Assembly: GCA_017163975.1 (NCBI GenBank)
Contig: JAFFSR010000021.1
Span: 982,501 to 1,046,500 of the forward strand
Reading direction: 5' to 3'
DNA: 64,000 nucleotides
Source of the DNA: Anastatus disparis
Lineage: Eukaryota > Arthropoda > Insecta > Hymenoptera > Eupelmidae
Part shown: one piece after another, positions 42,925-54,260 of the stretch
How the letters are laid out: each line of letters opens with the position of its first letter
Numbering within the stretch: the stretch's first letter is position 1
The notes under the pieces: generated by a model
Seen by the model: the letters and a program-made list of their open reading frames with translations, nothing else
Databases searched by the model: none
Told to the model about the DNA's origin: nothing
Made by a program: the position numbers and the translations under genes

Positions 42925-44304
42925 ACGGTCAGTTGGTGATAACCTTTATATTTTACTCTTTTTTTTTTACTCAAATCTCGACAATCTTGACTCTTCTTGA
43001 ATATCTATGTTATTATTTGCTAGGAAGTTCTTGAAAAGGGAAACAAGAATGAGCAGAAACTCAATAAATTTAGAGCAAAATAAACTAACCACCTCTAGAT
43101 AAACTTCAAATAGCGGTGTAATTAACGAACGTACACGTTCCGCAGGCAAAAAGGATGGCTCGATAAATCTTTTCCTATGATAATAATAAAAAAAAATTAT
43201 CTAACTAATAACAGGCAATTAAGGCAACTTATATCTCGAAACTGGGAGGAATCTATTCTCTTTTGGGTATTCAAAGGGACTTAATTATTTTGAGGTTATA
43301 GGCTGATAGAAAGGTTATGACTACTAAACATTCACACACTAAAATCGCTTGTAATGTATACCCTCATCTCTAATTTATCTCCACACACAATATAAAATAA
43401 ATAATATATCACATATATATAGAGCAAATATTTAAAATATGTCACTTTATACAAATTATACTCTGGCGATTACCTTTTAATTTTTACTTTTCTCTAGAAG
43501 GGAAAATAAAAAAAACTTCGCTCATAAAATGAGACTTAAATCTTCCTTTCTTTTACGCTTTTCTTGAATAAATAAAATAATCTTGAGTATATGTCAATTT
43601 ATCTCTTCTCAATAAATAAAATTTCTTCGTTAGTCTCTTCTCAACAAATAAAAATTAAGAAATTTTCTCTTCTCTAACTCTGTTTTATTAAGCTACCCCT
43701 CTGATCTCGAAAAATAATCTCTTCTCTTTCTTAGTTCTTTATTTCTCCACTCTCGATAAAATTTATTTTAATTGGAAGAAAAGAAAAATCCTTTACTCAA
43801 CTCTCGACACCTCTTCTCTCAACTTCCGATAAAATTAGATGTTAATAACAAAAGAAAATTTTTTTCTCAACTCTCGAAAAAAAAAATTTTAATAATAAAA
43901 GAAAATTATTTTCTTAACTCTCGACTCCTCTTGATAATATGAAATAAATTTATTTTGATAAATAATTTTCTTGATTAAAATAAAAAATATGTTTTTCTTT
44001 CTTCTCAATAAAATAATTAAAGACCTCTTCTCTTGGTCTGATTTTTTTTTTATAAGAGGGGTAAATCTAATCAAATATTTAGGAAATAAATTAATATATG
44101 TAAAAAAAAATTAAATACATAAATGTATTTGTGTGTGTGGAGATAAACACTATCTAAATTAAAAATTTGTAGACTCAACACAATTTAAATTTTTTTAAAT
44201 TTAAAACACTTATTGTCTAACTACTGATGCTCGCCATTTCCTCAAATTAGACTCGAAAACCCAAGCCACGCCGCCATTTTGAAAAACACAAAATTTCTCT
44301 TTAA
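42925..44304. other. Presumed leader of the minus-strand Gypsy element
   Basis: Non-coding, with many TCTCGA and TCTTCTC motifs. It lies between the Gag start and the primer-binding site. No gene is seen. Confidence 0.5.
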
Positions 44305-44689
44305 GAGGAGGTCACGTATCTCTGTCCTTTTCTAATAAAAAAATTGAGTTTTTCACAGAAACTAATAACTTTATAAGCAAAAAATGAAGAGAAAGCCGCA
44401 TCTCGTAATAAAAAAAGCAATATTTTCTTTGATAAGAAAGAATTAATTTTATTGCTTCGTTTTCAAGAAAACCTTGAAAAACTTAAATCATAGAGGTTAG
44501 GGTGGACAATTTGGTTTTTCAAGGTTTTCTTGAGAACGAAGCAATAAAATTAATTTTTTCTTATCAAAGAAAACATTGCTTTTTTCGATACAAGATGCGG
44601 CTTTCTCTTCATTTTTTGCTAAAATTATTAGTTTTTGTGAAAAAATCATTTCTTTGATTAGAAAAGGACAGAGATACGCGACCTCCTCT
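44305..44689. mobile_element. TTAA MITE, family P2, copy 2
   Basis: Ends GAGGAGGTCACGTATCTCTG and its mirror (CAGAGATACGCGACCTCCTC), TTAA at 44301-44304 and 44690-44693. The arms are highly complementary (AAAATGAAGAGAAAGCCGCA and its mirror). It inserted into the Gypsy leader. Confidence 0.9.
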
Positions 44690-44811
44690 TAAGGACTATT
44701 TTACACTTTATTAAACACTTTAAAAATTTCCCTACCCTTTATACTATTGAAAATTACTCTCTCGAAATTCTAAAAATTTGCACTGATTTTTTTTATCGGT
44801 CCCGATGAAGC

Positions 44812-44829
44812 CTCAGACTAAGGGCGCCA
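44812..44829 (-). promoter_or_regulatory. Primer-binding site of the minus-strand Gypsy element
   Basis: On the minus strand TGGCGCCCTTAGTCTGAG lies two bases after the LTR terminus TACGTCA. The TGGCGCC start is a usual retroelement primer-binding sequence. The tRNA is not identified. Confidence 0.65.
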
Positions 44830-44831
44830 TT

Positions 44832-45756
44832 TGACGTAATTGATGAAAGAAGGGATGAAGAGGAAGGAACTCGAGAAAAGACGCTCCATCGACACACTTG
44901 TCTATTGCATCTTGGCTGTTATACTTGGTCTGTTTTTCTTTGTTGGTTACTGCTCGCTGAGCCATTGTTTGAGTTTTGACTCCATTTTATTCGGGTTTGA
45001 GATTTAATAGAAATATTAAGCTGCCATTATACCTTTTTGCCATTTTGCCATCTGCTATTTTGCCGATTATTGCATCTTTGAGAGAGCTGAGGAGTTATTT
45101 AAAAGAGCAAAGGAAATTTTGGATTGGAGAATTAATTATTGGAGTTTTTGAATTTTTTTTGGAGAGTAACGCTTTTGATAATTAAGGTAAGTTCTCCATC
45201 TTAGATATTAATCAAATGAAAACTTAGAGTCAGTGCGCGTCACCATTTTGCTCGTCGTATTTAACGTCGGTTTTAGCCGCCATTATTAAACTTAATATTA
45301 ATTTCACGTGTTTAATTTAATTTTATTTAATTGTAATTGATCGAAAAGTTTATTAAGTCGAGCCAGAGTTTAATCACACAATGATTTTACATTTTACACA
45401 ATTTTCGAGAAAATTGTCGGGTAAATAATATGTTAAATTGACTTAAATAAATATAGAGTGAAAATTACTTCTTTCTGGTATTTACTTAACAGTGTTTCAA
45501 ATGTTTATTAACATTGTATTGTTATATAATATATAAATTATTTGTTGCTGGTTCACATCGGTGGTTTCGTCATTGTTCCCTATGAAGACCCGATTAGAAT
45601 CTACCCGAGAGAGTTGATTGTTAATAAATTCAGAATTTATATTCAAAGTGAAAATTAAGAAAAAAATTATTAATTAAATTAATAGTTATTCAGAGGTGAT
45701 ACTGTAGAATTTAAATAATAGTAATTGTGAAATAGGGAACAAATCCCCGCATTACA
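44832..45756 (-). repeat. Probable 5' LTR of the minus-strand Gypsy element
   Basis: Read on the minus strand it would start TGTAATGCGGGG at 45756 and end TACGTCA at 44832, next to the primer-binding site. Its inner 485 bp match 35636-36121. Its outer 440 bp have no partner in the window, so the outer boundary is set only by the TG end and the return of the foldback arm. Confidence 0.55.
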
Positions 45757-45793
45757 CATTAGAATTAAGATTTTTATGTAAGATATTATAGTG

Positions 45794-46897
45794 ATGGGGT
45801 TTTCCAGGGCTGCTCTGGTGTGGATTAACTCTTATATTTCAGGAAGGAAACAAATGGTTTCAACACACTTGCAAGAAGAATCAGGTTGGCTAACAACCAA
45901 CCTAGGAGTTCCACAAGGATTGGTACTGGGGCCTTTGTTGTTTTGCCTTTACATTAATAACGTACGTGACGCTCTTGGCTCTGGTTGTGTTGAGCACCTA
46001 TTGTATGCAGATGACCTGCAGATTTATACGCAAGTTCCTCGTGAGAATGTGGATGCAGGTATTCTAATCTTACAGAGGGCGGCCAATGCGGTGTCGGAGT
46101 GGGCGGCTTGTGTCTCACTCATCTTAAATGCTAGCAAAACTAAGGCAATCGTCTTTGGCAGTAATCGTTTTATCAATTCATTTTATGCTGGGGCGCCACG
46201 GACGATTGACCTTGAGGGAGGTGTCAGCATTCCTTTCTCTGACATTGTAACGAGCCTTGGTGTTGTGCTTGACTCTAAGCTTTCTTGGGAGCCTCACATT
46301 AATATGGTTGCAAAAAAATTCAACAGAGTGTTGTATGCTTTGCGGTTTTTTCGTTGGTACACCACGGAGGCTCTGCGTAAACAACTTGCAACCGCCCTGC
46401 TGTTTCCGCATCTCGATTACTGTTCAGTGGTTCTGCTCAATGCTTCTCAGGGCTTGAAGAGAAGAATACAAAGACTGCAGAATTCGTGTGTGAGATATAT
46501 ATTAGATATAAGAATGGGGGCTCATATTTCTCCTTATAGAGCCGCGTTGGGTCGGCTGCGTACTGATTCGAGGAGACAGTATTTTTTAGCTGTATTTATG
46601 TACAAGATCGTACGCATGAATACTCCAGAGCATTTAATGGGTCTCTTCATTAGATGTGTACCCAGGGTGGCTACTAGGGGAGAAATCAGAGATCTAGCGG
46701 TGCCCTTTATGCGTACTGAGGTTGGCAGGAATTCCTTCAAAGTTCAAGGTGTGCATTTTTGGAACTCCCTACCTGCTGAGATTAAACATCTTCCATCTCT
46801 CAGCAGGTTGAAAGCAGCGGTGAGAGGGTACTTGCTCGACCTAGATGAATACTTTTTACTATTAATTTATGTTAATTTATTTAATTTATTTTTGTAA
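45794..46897 (+). CDS. LINE reverse transcriptase, C-terminal part
   Basis: Open for about 367 residues to TAA 46895-46897. The initial Met codon overlaps the target duplication, so it is accidental. The frame carries RT fingers and palm from the middle onward: GVPQGLVLGPLLFCLYIN, then LLYADDLQIYTQ with the catalytic YADD at 46004-46015. Next is the thumb (TSLGVVLDSKLSWEPHI) and a C-terminal tail with VHFWNSLPAEIKHLPSLSRL, typical of Jockey/CR1-type LINEs. The endonuclease and first RT motifs are missing through 5' truncation. It cannot retrotranspose by itself. Confidence 0.85.
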   Translation: MGFSRAALVWINSYISGRKQMVSTHLQEESGWLTTNLGVPQGLVLGPLLFCLYINNVRDALGSGCVEHLLYADDLQIYTQVPRENVDAGILILQRAANAVSEWAACVSLILNASKTKAIVFGSNRFINSFYAGAPRTIDLEGGVSIPFSDIVTSLGVVLDSKLSWEPHINMVAKKFNRVLYALRFFRWYTTEALRKQLATALLFPHLDYCSVVLLNASQGLKRRIQRLQNSCVRYILDIRMGAHISPYRAALGRLRTDSRRQYFLAVFMYKIVRMNTPEHLMGLFIRCVPRVATRGEIRDLAVPFMRTEVGRNSFKVQGVHFWNSLPAEIKHLPSLSRLKAAVRGYLLDLDEYFLLLIYVNLFNLFL

Positions 46898-47351
46898 CGT
46901 CCTATATATAGGTTTAAGGTGTGAGTGTATTTATTGTATGAGTTTGGCTGAATAGTTAGTGAGTGAGAGTTTTTATTTAATTTTATTCTTGACTGCGTTT
47001 CATGCTATTGCGTACGCTTGTTATTTTATTTTATTATGTATTAAATTTAATTCTTTTAAATTTTAATATTGTGACTGATAGATATTGTATGACTGATTTT
47101 TATTTATATGATTATTTTTTATTTATATTGCGTGTATTTTATGATTACTTTGTGATATCACTTTTATTTATTTTAGTTTGTGACTTACTTATTCAGTATT
47201 ACTAGATTTAGTGACTGACTGTGATATTAATTGTGCAATATTTACATTTACATATATATTTATACTTTTGTGCAATATTTATTGTTTCTATATTTACAAA
47301 TTGTATTACACGTTTTTGTACTCTTTTACAAATAAATAATATCTATCTATC
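45796..47351 (+). mobile_element. 5'-truncated LINE with 12-bp TSD
   Basis: TATTATAGTGAT at 45784-45795 recurs at 47352-47363, bracketing the element exactly. The 3' end is an (ATCT)n-like tail (AATATCTATCTATCTATC). It inserted in the left arm of the outer foldback element. The long intact frame suggests a fairly recent event. Confidence 0.9.
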
Positions 47352-48536
47352 TATTATAGTGATAAAGACTATGACAAATGATACGTTTTTAAATTATTTA
47401 AAGAGCATTTGAAGTAATTTTAATTAGAAAATACTGTGTATCAATATTCTATAAGAACACTGTACATATTTTTCGTATTTCAGTAACACCAAAAGTACAA
47501 TTTCCATGTAAAAGCTTGTATTAAAGAAAATCAAGGCCTATGTTTTTACAGCAAACAGGCTATGGAAGCGGTCCTTTATGATTTTCCAGGAACATGGGTT
47601 AGTACAAAGTATCATAAAATGATTCTAATTATGCAGATGCATATATATGTACATATAACATATACATAGTTTTTACTAAAGTAATGCACAGTGAATTATT
47701 ATATTCGCAGACTGCTCTTAATAATTTATCTGCATAATGAGAATCATTTTACGATAATTTGTATTAGCTCATGTTGCAGAAAAATAAAAATAGACCGCCT
47801 TCATAGCCTGTTCACTGTAAAAACCTAGGCCTCGATTTATTCAATACAATCTTTTATATAGTAAAAGTAAACATTGTTAGAGAGTTTTTTCGGATTTTGA
47901 CCGTGTAAGTTGTGGTTTGTGAGATCTACGTTTTGTGAAAATTACAACGGTTGGTCCTAAACCACAACTTACACGATCAAAATCCGAAAGAACTCTTTAA
48001 CAATGACTAACATTCACCGTGAAAGCTTTGAATCCAAACATGGAAATTGTACTTTTGGTGTCACTGAAATATGAAAAATACGTGCAGTGTTCTTATATGA
48101 TATTAATACACAGCATTTTCTAATTACAATTACTTCAAATGACAATTTAAAAAACGTATCATTTATAATAGTTTTTATAACTATAATGTTTTACAAAAAC
48201 AAAATCTTAATTTTAACGTTACGCTTACATTTTTACATATAGCTTCAGATATTTCTGAATATATTTACAATAATATTTGCTTAAAATGTATAAATAATTT
48301 ATATAATAACTCTATTTGAAAACGGCATTCTAGAAATTGAGCTCATAAATTATGAATAAAAAAATGTTCATAAAAAACATATATATAAAAAATAAAATTT
48401 GAATCAATAAAAAAGTATTCATTCTTTGATTTTGGTTTTTGTTAGAATTTGATCTTCAATGTGTCTAGAATCATATTCAAAAGGAAAATCTGAGGTGCAA
48501 AAACATCACGGTCAAAATTATTCGAGGACCACCGTG
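47352..48536. repeat. Central and right arm of the outer foldback element
   Basis: GTAATTTTAATTAGAAAATACTG near 47414 is mirrored near 48103-48135. GTACAATTTCCATG near 47497 is mirrored near 48040. The arms meet near 47700, where sequence around ATGATTCTAATTATGCAGA is also mirrored. No gene. Confidence 0.7.
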
Positions 48537-48666
48537 AGTGGTTTTTAGGGCTATCGGCGAGGATTTCCACTAATCAAAAATCCAACGCGCCGTAATAGTA
48601 TCTCAACATTTCACACAAAAAATTGATTAAGGAAACAATTATATTTAAAAATGTAATGTATATATA

Positions 48667-48918
48667 TGTGTGGGTGAGAATGAGAGTGGCATAAGTCACA
48701 TTTAAAAAAAAAATTTAGTTAGTGGTATATTTTATTTCTTTAACATTAAAACAACTTATTTTTCAAAATAGAGTGGCTTTTTTGTTTATTTTTCTTTAAT
48801 ATTATAAGCACTGTAAAAATGGCACTCAATAAAAATGTATATTAATTTAAAACTTTACTATCGAAAATCTCGAAATTAGAAGTATGTGACTTATGCCACT
48901 CTCATTCTAACCCACACA
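48667..48918. mobile_element. MITE with TGTGTGGGTGAGAATGAG ends
   Basis: TGTGTGGGTGAGAATGAGAG is mirrored by CTCTCATTCTAACCCACACA. The TIRs reach about 36 bp (to GTCACAT), with TATA on both flanks. The interior is non-coding and A+T-rich. Confidence 0.8.
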
Positions 48919-49984
48919 TATAATTAAATTTAATAAATACATACAATTTATTGTAATTATAATTACAGTTTGAAGTTTGCCGTGCGTGGGCAACTCATAA
49001 TTAACTTTTGGTATCTAAAACACCAACATATGTTGCTGTTTGCCGCTGAGTATGAGCGAATCGTATACCTCCCCTCTTGGTTGGCAGTTTACTAAGACAT
49101 CTATCCGTTTACAAATATCAGTAAAGAAATTGATGTTATATACTAATGTATCAGAACAGTCTATGCGTGCATTAATTAAATTTATTCAATACATGAGACA
49201 CAAAAAGCTTAGGAAAATAAATTGCATACACAAGATATATTATTACTATTTTCATTTTCTTATCATTATTTTAGTATCAGTATTACTTTTGGACATTCTG
49301 AAATGCCGGCCACCTGAAGGTTAAATCTTCAGAGCGTGCAAGCATTTTTAAAATTTTAATAACCCAAACTATTACAAAGCCAAAAGTTATTTTACAAATA
49401 TAGCTTTTTATATACGTAATTTTAAATATTAACCTTTAAATATCATCTTTGATTTCCAAGATATATCTTAAGAGAATTCCAAAATCGATTTCTGGACATA
49501 ATCATGTAAAATTCTCAATGATTAAAAACATTTGTTTTTCATACAATCCAGATCAGAAAGGAAAACAGGGCACAAGCGTGGCCCCTACTATGTGCCTAGA
49601 AAGCTTTTCTAGGCTCTTCTATGGCAAACCAGTGCGTTGAATGATGCTGTATAACGGGGTGATAGTAAAGCCCTTGCTAGACAACGTCTTCACTGCAGTA
49701 AATCTATATCTATATATAGCAGAAACTATACATAGTTAAATTTTGGTTAGGAAAAAGCAATATAAAGTATGTGTGTGTTGACGCATGGGCATATCAACGT
49801 AAACAGACTGGGCCTTGCTTGCGCCATGCGTTATCCTCGCTACGAAATTGGCGTGGGCCAGGCTGTTCGTAGAGGGTCTTGTCTGCTATCTTGGTTAACC
49901 ACGATATCTTTCCGATCGGGATGTAATATGGTTTATTAAAACGACTTTTCCAGTTTTATCATTATTTCAAATTTCACATTTTAT
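48919..49984. other. Unassigned interval, partly GC-richer
   Basis: Short open frames (49040-49324 and 49449-49640) have no recognised motifs. A GC-richer patch at about 49780-49920 (e.g. ACTGGGCCTTGCTTGCGCCA) contrasts with its surroundings. I see no defined feature. Confidence 0.35.
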
Positions 49985-50108
49985 GGGCACAAAACACCTT
50001 TTCCCCTGCTAGTAAAAAAAGATATGTATTAATAAGATTTAATTAAATTCTTTGTATATAGAAATAATATTTGAAAGTAGACTAAAACACCTTTATTTTA
50101 AGCTTTTA

Positions 50109-50399
50109 CACTGAAAAGACGTAGGGACCGCTACAGTCACCCACCTGACCGTAGTTACGCCGAATTCTACAGCCTGTATGGTTTGTGAAATCGGGACCAT
50201 AGCGGCGCCGGCCCGCGCCTTGAGAGCGCCGCAAACGACCTCTTGCGGCGCTAGTTACCGCGTCTATCACACGGCTTATTAGGAGCTGCTACAAAACGGG
50301 ACCACTCGAGCGCCGGTCTTGCTCCGTAATGGATTGAAAGAGGGAGCGCCGTTACGGATATACCAGTGGGACGGGGAGAGCACCGATGTCTTTTCAGTG
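50109..50399. mobile_element. GC-rich MITE with CACTGAAAAGACG ends, TA-flanked
   Basis: CACTGAAAAGAC at 50109 is mirrored by GTCTTTTCAGTG ending at 50399, with TA outside (50107-50108 and 50400-50401). The interior is visibly G+C-rich (GCGGCGCCGGCCCGCGCCTT), unlike nearly all of the window. No coding frame. Confidence 0.78.
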
Positions 50400-50464
50400 T
50401 ATAAGCTTATTTTGCTTTAGCTGTAGTCCCATAATCATTCGATCAATTCTTGTTCTTATAATGG

Positions 50465-50780
50465 CTCCACTGTGAGATTTGAGCTGAACCGTTAGATGGA
50501 TCTGACTTTTCCAAACTGATTTAACTTCAATATTAGCATCATTCTTGCGTGAATGAGAAAATTCCTGGGACGCGAAAAATTTTTTACTTTTCAACAAATA
50601 ATATTAATTTATTAAATAAATTTTTATTTTTTTACCTTATTTTTGGATTTTTTAACAACTTCTTGTCATTCGATTTCAAAACCCTCCATTCACGCGAGAA
50701 TGATGCTAATACTAAAGTTAAATCAGTTTGGAAAAGTCAAATCTATCCAGCGGTTCAGCTCAAATCTTACGGGACAGCAC
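50465..50780. repeat. Imperfect inverted repeat
   Basis: TGAGATTTGAGCTGAACCG near 50474 is mirrored by CGGTTCAGCTCAAATCTTA near 50751. TTCCAAACTGATTTAACTT and GCATCATTCTTGCGTGAATG are likewise mirrored. The outer ends are not sharply defined. Probably a MITE. Two apparent frames across it are palindrome artefacts. Confidence 0.65.
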
Positions 50781-51062
50781 CTCAAATTTTAAAAATTCAA
50801 TATTTGAGAAAAACAGCTTTAAAGTTTTAATTATTATATCTTAAAATTATCAATGCTATACCTATCTTTCATAAAATGATTCTTTCCTGGTATTTCTTAT
50901 TTATATTAGCTAACAATATAAAAAAGAGATACCAGACAAGAGAACCTTGTTATCGACTGGATAAAGCTGAAATGCAAAAAGATATGTTATTAAAATAATC
51001 AATAAAAATAATCGTTCTTATTATAAGATATTTTGTCAGTACTCACCCTTATTCACCAATGA

Positions 51063-51101
51063 AACTATGTATTTGTTGTAAGAATCAACAAATACATAGT
51101 T
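51063..51101. repeat. Perfect 16-bp hairpin
   Basis: AACTATGTATTTGTTG and its exact complement are separated by the 7-base loop TAAGAAT. No transcription context is seen; it could be a deletion remnant of a larger palindrome. Confidence 0.75.
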
Positions 51102-51596
51102 ACTTGTTACTCTGATGGTTGTTAGAATCACTCGTACTAACCTTGAATCAGCTGGAAACTAAGAAATAATATTTAATATGGAGTAATCATTTTATATTTT
51201 ATAATTCAAATTCAAAATTAAGAAATAAAATCTAGATTTAAAATTTATATTTTGATTAATATTAATATTTATAAAATAATAATTAGAATTATACACTTAC
51301 ATGAATTTAATATGCACCTGGTGTATAGAAATCCATCACACCTATTCGTACTTTTCTTTTCAGAGTATGTGCTTCTTTCGAATGAGACTAACTTGATCAC
51401 TCTACATTGAATTATCTTCTATCATTCAAAGTCCTGACCCACTCGACAGATACATTTCCAAATTCAATGTTCAATTTCTCCAACATCTTGAGAAAGTTAT
51501 ATCAAGATCAGCACTATTTGGGAAAGTCGATTCAAGTTATTTTTTAACAGCTTTAGATGTAGAACCTTTTGTCACTTGTTCGTATACTTTTGTTAT

Positions 51597-52135
51597 TTAA
51601 CAACTTATAGCACTGAACTCTGACTGGGCAACTGGCTTTGATAAATCTATTAAACTACAAAAACTAGACAAACTTGTAAGTCCATGGCTAAGTACACGAG
51701 CAGCAAGAATATTATATCTGTTAACTTTATACGTATTGTCCATAGCACTTTCTCTCTTGTTAGAGTTTACAGTTGCTGATTCATCACAAAAATCACAAAT
51801 CATATTAATTTTGAATCCTTATCCTTCAAAAGAGGTTTCAATAAATTTCATCTTATGATGGCACACACTGCAACACAATTGTTCCAACATAGAAGATAGA
51901 ACGTTGGTATCAACATTTCCATCATTTGCCCTGGAACTTGAAAATTCTATTCTTTTCAGTTGAGAAAAAGAAATAGAGGGTCTACTTCTCTTAGCTTCAG
52001 AAGAATTTTTTTCACTTTTACTAAGGAATTTCCTTGGCCTCTTTTTAGATCTTCCTGTAGATCGTTTTCTATCTTATTGTTGGTTATGAAATCTGCCTCT
52101 GGTATCTCTTTCATTATTTTACATTTTTGAGGTTC
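51597..52135 (-). pseudogene. Mutator/Kolobok-like transposase fragment
   Basis: Reading down from about 52135, a basic segment (KKRPRKFLSKSEKNSSEAKR) is followed by NVLSSMLEQLCCSVCHHKMK. After a stop near 51823, KINMICDFCDESATVNS and YKVNRYNILAARVLSHGLTS lead into SFCSLIDLSKPVAQSEF. Two CxxC pairs, then an N-x-R...A.R..S.G...L..FC...DL..P pattern, resemble the Mutator-like domain of some arthropod transposases. The catalytic part is not seen. Assignment is from memory of the family pattern and is tentative. It lies within the candidate transposon at 49985-54256, next to its internal foldback. Confidence 0.45.
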
Positions 52136-52332
52136 GTATTCTTAATGTCAATTTAAGCTTTTTACACTTCAAATACACTTTATATTTAGATAAAAGTAGA
52201 ATTTAAGGTGCACATAAAAAAAATATGAAATAACTCGCGAACGTGTAATTTATTAAAAATTAATAATTTTACGTAAATTAAACCACAAAACCTACTGATA
52301 ATTTTTTAAATGCACTTTAAGTAAACTAACTC

Positions 52333-53625
52333 AGACTTGTGAAGTTAGCGCCTGTAAAAATAAAATATTAATATTTTTTAGCAATGAAAAGCTAAAACGT
52401 TTGCTCCTCATTTGCGGAAATAGTCTCCGTGCAAATTTTCATTTGCGGATTTTTCACTTTCAAGTTATTGGAAAAACAAATTTTCCGATATAAGCGCGGC
52501 GCTAAAAATGTTTTCCTTATTATTTCATTAAAAACTCCTGTAAAATAATATTCTTTCTAGACTAATTGATTCCTCCTTTTTTGCGGATTACATAAATATT
52601 TTCATTTAATTAATTGTTCAATAAAATAATTAGATAAATCAATTTATAATTATTTAGTGGAAAGCAGTTTAAAATCTAGTTATTTTTTAGGGATTCCTGT
52701 TCCGCTCGTTCGTATATTCTAATTTTAATATCGCGGGCGCTAAAATTATGAAAATAAATTGAATATATTGATTATTATTCAAGGAATTTAGTATATTTAA
52801 TAGCATAAATTGTTTTCTCCTCGTATGCGGATTTATTTATAAGTAAGATTATTCGAGATATCGAGATATAAATATGAGAAGCAAAACATTGCAGTTTCTA
52901 AACTATGTTAAAATCCTTTTATTCTTAATTGTTGCATCGTTTTGATTATTTAGGAATATAATTTACTTACGTTACTTTTTTATTATTTATACGAGTCTGC
53001 AAAAATTAAAATTGTCCCTTTAAATTTTATAACCTTGTAAACTTATAACAGCTGACTCTACCTTTGACTAATTTTGATTTTCTTAAAAATTTTAATTATT
53101 CGAAGTTATGCAAATTTATTACTTATAAATAAATCCGCATACGAGGAGAAAACAATTTATGCTATTAAATATAATAAATTCCATGAATAATAATATATTC
53201 AATTTATTTTTATAATTTTAGCGCCCGCGATATTAAAATTAGAATATAGGAACGAGCGGAACAGGAATCCCTAAAAATAACTAGATTTTAAACTGCTTTC
53301 CACTAAATAATTATAAATTGATTTATCTAATTATTTTATTGAACAATTAATTAAATGAAAATATTTATGTAATCCGCAAAAAAGGAGGAATCAATTAGTC
53401 TAGAAAGAATATTATTTAACAGGAGTTTTCAATGAAATAATAAGGAAAACATTTTTAGCGCCGCGCTTATATCGGAAAATTTGTTTTTCCAATAACTTGA
53501 AAATGAAAAATCCGCAAATGAAAATTTGCACGGAGACTTTCCGCAAATGAGGAGCAAACGTTTTAGCTTTTCATTGCTAAAAAATATTAATATTTTATTT
53601 TTACAGGCGCTAACTTCACAAGTCT
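52333..53625. mobile_element. 1.3 kb foldback with arms of about 560 bp
   Basis: AGACTTGTGAAGTTAGCGCC is exactly mirrored by GGCGCTAACTTCACAAGTCT. Arms run to about 52900 and 53060 (axis near 52979) with near-perfect complementarity, including AAACGTTTGCTCCTCATTTG and AAGCGCGGCGCTAAAAATG. A 150-bp unique centre remains. No coding region. It is either nested in, or part of, the candidate TTAA-type transposon. Confidence 0.85.
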
Positions 53626-54238
53626 ACAAACTCACTACAAACTGACCAAACAAATATCTGAGACTGACTGTCATGTAGCGAAATGATACGATCAGAAAGC
53701 GCGAACGCGCGAAATTCAAATTGATAAAAAATTACACGAATAACTATGTGCCACTCGTTTCCTTACAAAATCAAAACGGAATAAAATATGGATGTAAAAC
53801 TTTTCAGAACATAAATCAAGATAAATATTTTGTTAAAATTAAAAAAATAAACTCTTTTTTTCAATTAAACCTAAAAAAATCAATAAAAATTAAAATAATT
53901 CAATTTAAAATAATTTTTAACATTTTTTTAATTTGTAAAAATTATATCATTAAAAATAAATAAAAACAAAATTAAATCTCTTAAAAAAAACTTTTTGGAG
54001 ATTAATTAATGATTTATGAATTATTGAATCAAGTAATAAAAAAATAAGTTCTCTAAAAATTTGAGAAAAATCTCAAAATAGCAAAATTAACAAAAAAATC
54101 AATTAAAAGTTTATCCTACTAATTTCTTCATAAACACGAAACTAAATGAGATAAAGTAAAAAAACTTGTTTAAGCTTATTCTACCGTAAATTTCCTATAA
54201 AAAAAGCAATAAACTCAAATTCGATGGTGGGACCGAAA
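53626..54238. other. A+T-rich non-coding interval
   Basis: Very A-rich. The open frame at 53721-53963 is dominated by K, N and I and is not supported as a gene. Confidence 0.4.
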
Positions 54239-54260
54239 AAAAGGTGTTTTGTGCCCTTAA

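Larger units (their letters stand above)
35042..48536. mobile_element. Outer foldback transposon, expanded to 13.5 kb by nested insertions
   Basis: The left end CACCGTAGTCCTCGAGTAAA and right end (mirror of CACGGTGGTCCTCGAATAAT) are inverted. They remain similar for about 250 bp inward (to about 35298 and 48280), sharing TGATTCTAG and CAAAATCAAAGAATAAGCAC-type blocks. AGTG flanks both (35038-35041 and 48537-48540). The left arm is interrupted from about 35298, resumes near 45757 (AGAATTAAGATTTTTATG), is interrupted again by a LINE, and meets the right arm around 47700. The empty element would be roughly 1.5 kb and non-coding. Confidence 0.7.
49985..54256 (-). mobile_element. Candidate TTAA-type DNA transposon (Mutator/Kolobok-like)
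   Basis: GGGCACAAAACACCTTTT at 49985-50002 is exactly inverted at 54239-54256. The right flank is TTAA (54257-54260), while the left is TTAT, which may be a mutated TTAA. The interior holds a transposase fragment on the minus strand and several nested palindromic elements. The boundaries rest on an 18-bp inverted match, so they are provisional. Confidence 0.5.

Noticed and set aside
45791..45793. Start codon of the LINE frame
   Set aside because: The apparent start lies within the target-site duplication; the element is 5'-truncated, so the true start is absent.
48667..48918. Relation of the TGTGTGGGT ends to the 14-bp ends of the satellite block (TACCCACACAGCAT)
   Set aside because: The shared letters run in the opposite direction relative to the element ends and cover only nine bases, so the resemblance is probably chance.
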